From NCBI RefSeq assembly GCF_900102465.1, contig NZ_FNBW01000014.1, positions 84,819 to 148,818 on the forward strand: a stretch of 64,000 bases of DNA, read 5' to 3'. The notes under the pieces were generated by a model that worked only from the letters and a program-made list of their open reading frames with translations, was not told the origin of the DNA and did not search any database. Positions 61,666 through 64,000 of the stretch are shown one piece after another (position 1 is the first letter of the stretch; each line of letters begins with the position of its first letter). The stretch comes from Thalassobaculum litoreum DSM 18839 (GTDB lineage Bacteria > Pseudomonadota > Alphaproteobacteria > Thalassobaculales > Thalassobaculaceae). Made by a program: the position numbers and the translations under genes.

Positions 61666-62775
61666 ATGATGAAGATCACCGAGGTGACGGCACGGCGCTA
61701 TCGGGGCGAAGGCGGCAACCCCTATTCCGCCGAGATGGTCGTGGTCGAGGTCGCCACCGATGCGGGGGTGACCGGGATGGGCTTCGCCAACGCGCCGCCG
61801 CGCATGGGTCCGATCATCGCCCAGTTCATTGAGCATGTTTTCGGGCCCGCCGCGCTCGACGCTGACCCGCGGCTCACCACCGACCTCTGGCAGCGCCTGC
61901 AGGGCGAGACGGTGCCCCGACGCGGCGGCGACGGCATCGCCCGCTATGCGCTCGCCGCTCTCGACATGGCATGCTGGGACATTCGCGGCAAAGCCACGGG
62001 CCTGCCGGTCAGCGCGCTGCTGGGTGGACAGCGCCGGCTTGTGCCGACATATGCGAACTGCGCCCACCACATGGCACCCGATGCCCTGGCCGAGCGCGCC
62101 GCATCCTACGTCGCCATGGGCCACAGGGCGCTGAAGATCCGAGGCACCCGAGGCTACGTCACCCCGCGCGAGGCCACCGAGCGGGTCCGCGCGGTACGCG
62201 AGGCCGTCGGGCCTGACGTCAAACTGATGGTCGATGTGAACGGCAGCTGGGACGTCGACACAGCGATCCAGCAGCTTAAGGCTTGGGAGCCATACGACGT
62301 CTACTGGCTCGAGGAACCCGTACCGCCGCACGATATCCCCGGCTATGCGCGCGTCCGCGCGCGAGCTGGACGCACGTATATCGTCGGCGGCGAGCAGAAT
62401 GTCGGCCTCTCCGAATTCCGCGCCCTGGTCGAGCAGGGCGGCGTGGACATGGTCCAGCCGAACGTCATGATCACCGGCGGCATCACCGACTGGTTGCGCA
62501 TTCACGCCTACGCGACCTCGATGAACGTTCCGGTCTCGCCTTGGGATCTGCAGAACGTCCATATCCATCTGGCCGCGGGACTGCCAAATGTCAGGTGGAT
62601 CGAGTACTTCATGGCCGACAACGCGCTCCTGGAATTCCAGACCCGACTATTCGCTGGTGCGCCGTTCAAGGAGGAAGTTGACGAGATCGGCATTCAACTG
62701 GTCGCGCCTACGGCGCCTGGTCTGGGACTGGCGTTGGACGCAGAAGTAGCCGAACGGTCGCTCGTCACTGACTAG
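61666..62775 (+). CDS. Mandelate racemase/muconate lactonizing enzyme family protein
   Basis: A 369-residue enolase-superfamily enzyme. Metal ligands are visible: Asp190 in LMVDVNGSW, Glu in WLEEPV (about 216) and Glu243 in GGEQN. The Lys motif is LKIRG (Lys157, Arg159 in place of the usual second Lys). Asp261 of the Asp-His dyad is kept (DMVQPNV), but the His position is Trp293 (PVSPWD). It may be a sugar-acid dehydratase or a cycloisomerase using only the Lys base. It belongs to the TctCBA operon, so the transported acid is probably its substrate. Confidence 0.85.
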   Translation: MMKITEVTARRYRGEGGNPYSAEMVVVEVATDAGVTGMGFANAPPRMGPIIAQFIEHVFGPAALDADPRLTTDLWQRLQGETVPRRGGDGIARYALAALDMACWDIRGKATGLPVSALLGGQRRLVPTYANCAHHMAPDALAERAASYVAMGHRALKIRGTRGYVTPREATERVRAVREAVGPDVKLMVDVNGSWDVDTAIQQLKAWEPYDVYWLEEPVPPHDIPGYARVRARAGRTYIVGGEQNVGLSEFRALVEQGGVDMVQPNVMITGGITDWLRIHAYATSMNVPVSPWDLQNVHIHLAAGLPNVRWIEYFMADNALLEFQTRLFAGAPFKEEVDEIGIQLVAPTAPGLGLALDAEVAERSLVTD

Positions 62776-62793
62776 AGGCTTTCGTACCGGATT

Positions 62794-62846
62794 CCCCCAC
62801 GTTTGGAACACTCCCAAAGTACCGGGGACTGTTCCAAACGTGGGGG
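62794..62846. repeat. Perfect 17-bp inverted repeat with 19-nt spacer
   Basis: CCCCCACGTTTGGAACA (62794-62810) and its exact complement (62830-62846) enclose 19 bases. It could be abutting insertion-sequence ends (each arm ends CA or starts TG) or a strong transcription terminator of the preceding operon. No T-run follows. Confidence 0.75.
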
Positions 62847-62856
62847 TCACGCAGTG

Positions 62857-62975
62857 TCATTGCAACTCGCTTAGTTGCTGCTCAGATCGAGGAGGCAGGG
62901 TCATCTGCGCCAGAGTGATCTGACTTGGCCTGTTCATGGTTTGTCCGAGTTCGCGAGGTTTAGCGAAAACAAACC
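62857..62975 (-). other. Mobile-element scar: short reading frame and hairpin
   Basis: On the minus strand a 26-codon frame from ATG 62937 (MNRPSQITLAQM) stops at 62857, next to the palindrome. Just before its start is a hairpin (62938-62975, GGTTTGT...TTCGC/GCGAA...ACAAACC). Both look like the remains of an insertion sequence; the family was not recognised. Confidence 0.35.
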
Positions 62976-62987
62976 TTGAGGTGACCC

Positions 62988-63696
62988 CTGCATTACAACA
63001 AGCGGTCGCGCGCCGAGATGGAGGGCCTGTTCGAGGCCAATGCCATGGACCGGTTGCGTTCGCGCCTGACCGACGGCAAGCCGGTGATCGGCCGCACCGA
63101 GCAGTGGGGGGGCGGGCCCGATGAGCGAGACCGACTGGACCAGGCAGCACACCACCTCGTTCTCCGCCGCCGACGCCGAGGGCAACCTGATCTGCGTCAC
63201 CCAGACCCTGGGCGGCATCTTCGGCTCCGGCGTTGTGATCCCGGGCACCGGTGTGTGCATGTCCAACTACCTGAACTGGGGCGACCTGGAGCCGGCCTCG
63301 CCGAACTACCTGGCGCCGGGCAAGGCATGGGCCTCGGTGGTGGCACCCAGCATCGGGACGGTCGACGGCACCGGTGTCCTCGCACTCGGCACCCCGGGCA
63401 GCTACGGCATCATGCAGACCCAGGCCTATGTGCATTATCTGAACTACGGCCTCGAGCTGCAGGCCGCCATGGAGGCGCCGCGGGCGCGGCTGTGGGACGG
63501 CGCCCGGGTCGAGTTGGAGAGCCGGGTGCCGGAATCCACCGTGGAGGAGCTGAAGCGCCGCGGCCACGCGGTCGAAATGGCGCCACCGCTCACCATGAAC
63601 TGCGGCGGGATGCAGGCGGTGTCCTTCACGCGGGAGACCGGTGCGATGGTGGGGGCGGCCGATCCAAGGCGCGACGGATCGGCGGTCGCCGCCTAG
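62988..63696 (+). pseudogene. Truncated and frameshifted gamma-glutamyltransferase
   Basis: Remains of a Ntn-hydrolase that moves gamma-glutamyl groups. From 63121 the frame reads QHTTSFSAADAEGNLICVTQ (the Thr of HTTSFS is the usual nucleophile), GSGVVIPGTGVCMSNYL and PSIGTVDGTGVLALGTPGSY, all of the small subunit. Upstream sequence (LHYNKRSRAEMEGLFEANAM) is in another frame, the break lying at or near a seven-G tract (about 63105-63111). The large subunit is absent: the gene is cut by the scar at 62794-62975. On the right the stop codon falls at the IS630 insertion point. Confidence 0.78.
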
Positions 63697-64000
63697 AGCA
63701 TTTTCGCACCTGAGGGAATCGTAGGGGATTCCGTTTTTGGCACGAATCTGATTCACCATCATGGCTGGGGATTGGAGGCCAGCCATGATGACGCGAGCCT
63801 TTTCCGATGACCTTCGAGAACGTGTGATCCAGGCGGTCGAGGGCGGGATGTCCCGCCGTGCGGCGGCAGAGCGCTTTGGCGTCGGTGTGTCGACCGCGAT
63901 CAAATGGGTGCAGAAATGGCGATCGACGGGGACCTGGTCAGCACGTCCGATGGGCGGTGATCGGCGATCTGGTCGGATCGAGGCCGTTGGCGACGAGATT
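63696..64000 (+). mobile_element. IS630-family element, left part
   Basis: The element runs off the window. Its left end follows a TA dinucleotide (63694-63695), the usual IS630 target, starts GAGCATTTTCGCACC and contains a hairpin GGAATC-GTAGG-GGATTCC near 63715. A transposase gene begins inside it. Confidence 0.7.
63785..64000 (+). CDS. IS630-family transposase, N-terminal part
   Basis: The first 72 codons of a transposase that continues past the window end. The helix-turn-helix domain reads [36 protein letters not shown] and [19 protein letters not shown], which is the standard N-terminus of IS630 transposases (orfA in frameshifting pairs). The start may be ATG 63785 or the next codon, 63788. 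The DDE catalytic part is not in the window. Confidence 0.85.
   Translation, partial: MMTRAFSDDLRERVIQAVEGGMSRRAAAERFGVGVSTAIKWVQKWRSTGTWSARPMGGDRRSGRIEAVGDEI

Noticed and set aside
62857..63903. A 348-codon frame on the minus strand over the gamma-glutamyltransferase remnant
   Set aside because: Most of it is antisense to the remnant and to the IS630 start; only its last 26 codons lie in unassigned DNA and are noted as part of a scar.

Overview
The window is high-GC DNA from an alphaproteobacterium. The gene families (BMP-type nucleoside ABC system, DUF1491, tripartite tricarboxylate transporter, iron-sulfur CysH with DUF2061, AtzE/F/G/H proteins) and the codon use suggest a Rhodospirillales-like lineage; this placement is inference from gene content only. 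No rRNA, tRNA or CRISPR array was seen.

Left part (1-30 kb), mostly core genes: an acyl-CoA dehydrogenase, a small lipoprotein, a DUF924 protein, a 2-hydroxyacid dehydrogenase and a chemoreceptor. An eight-gene leftward operon (14784 to 6607) follows: BMP-type nucleoside importer, dGTP triphosphohydrolase, GNAT protein, purine nucleoside phosphorylase and deoxyribose-phosphate aldolase. Together they look like a route from imported or internally released (deoxy)nucleosides to central carbon. Then come DUF1491, an EamA exporter, an epimerase, a cyclophilin, an MFS exporter, pheST, a SOUL protein, rplT-rpmI, a ChaN-like protein, a phosphodiesterase, a marR-emrA pair and cysE.

Middle part (30-50 kb), accessory metabolism: a Baeyer-Villiger type monooxygenase, ferredoxin-NADP reductase, iron-sulfur type CysH with DUF2061, a DHDPS-family lyase and an EmrAB pump with a divergent TetR regulator and a clear operator. 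Next is a biuret/allophanate-type cluster (38640-48321) with a decayed AtzE, an AtzH-AtzG fusion, a Dpp-type ABC importer, allophanate hydrolase and a LysR regulator. A short-chain dehydrogenase and an SMP-30 protein follow.

Right part (50.2-64 kb), a mobile catabolic island: an intact IS1182-family element, an amidohydrolase-fold protein that lacks all expected metal ligands, an NDP-forming acyl-CoA synthetase, a 400-bp element with perfect 35-bp inverted repeats starting GGGG (Tn3-like MITE), an IS66 remnant, a crotonase, a CoA-transferase, a GntR regulator, a TctCBA transporter and an enolase-superfamily enzyme. It ends in a perfect 17-bp palindrome, a decayed gamma-glutamyltransferase and the start of an IS630-family element. 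A shared GTATGCCAAA motif on both sides of the GntR gene suggests that this regulator controls the CoA-transferase/crotonase pair and the transporter operon. Three enzymes of the island lack canonical catalytic residues; with the element and the regulon this is the most promising material in the window.
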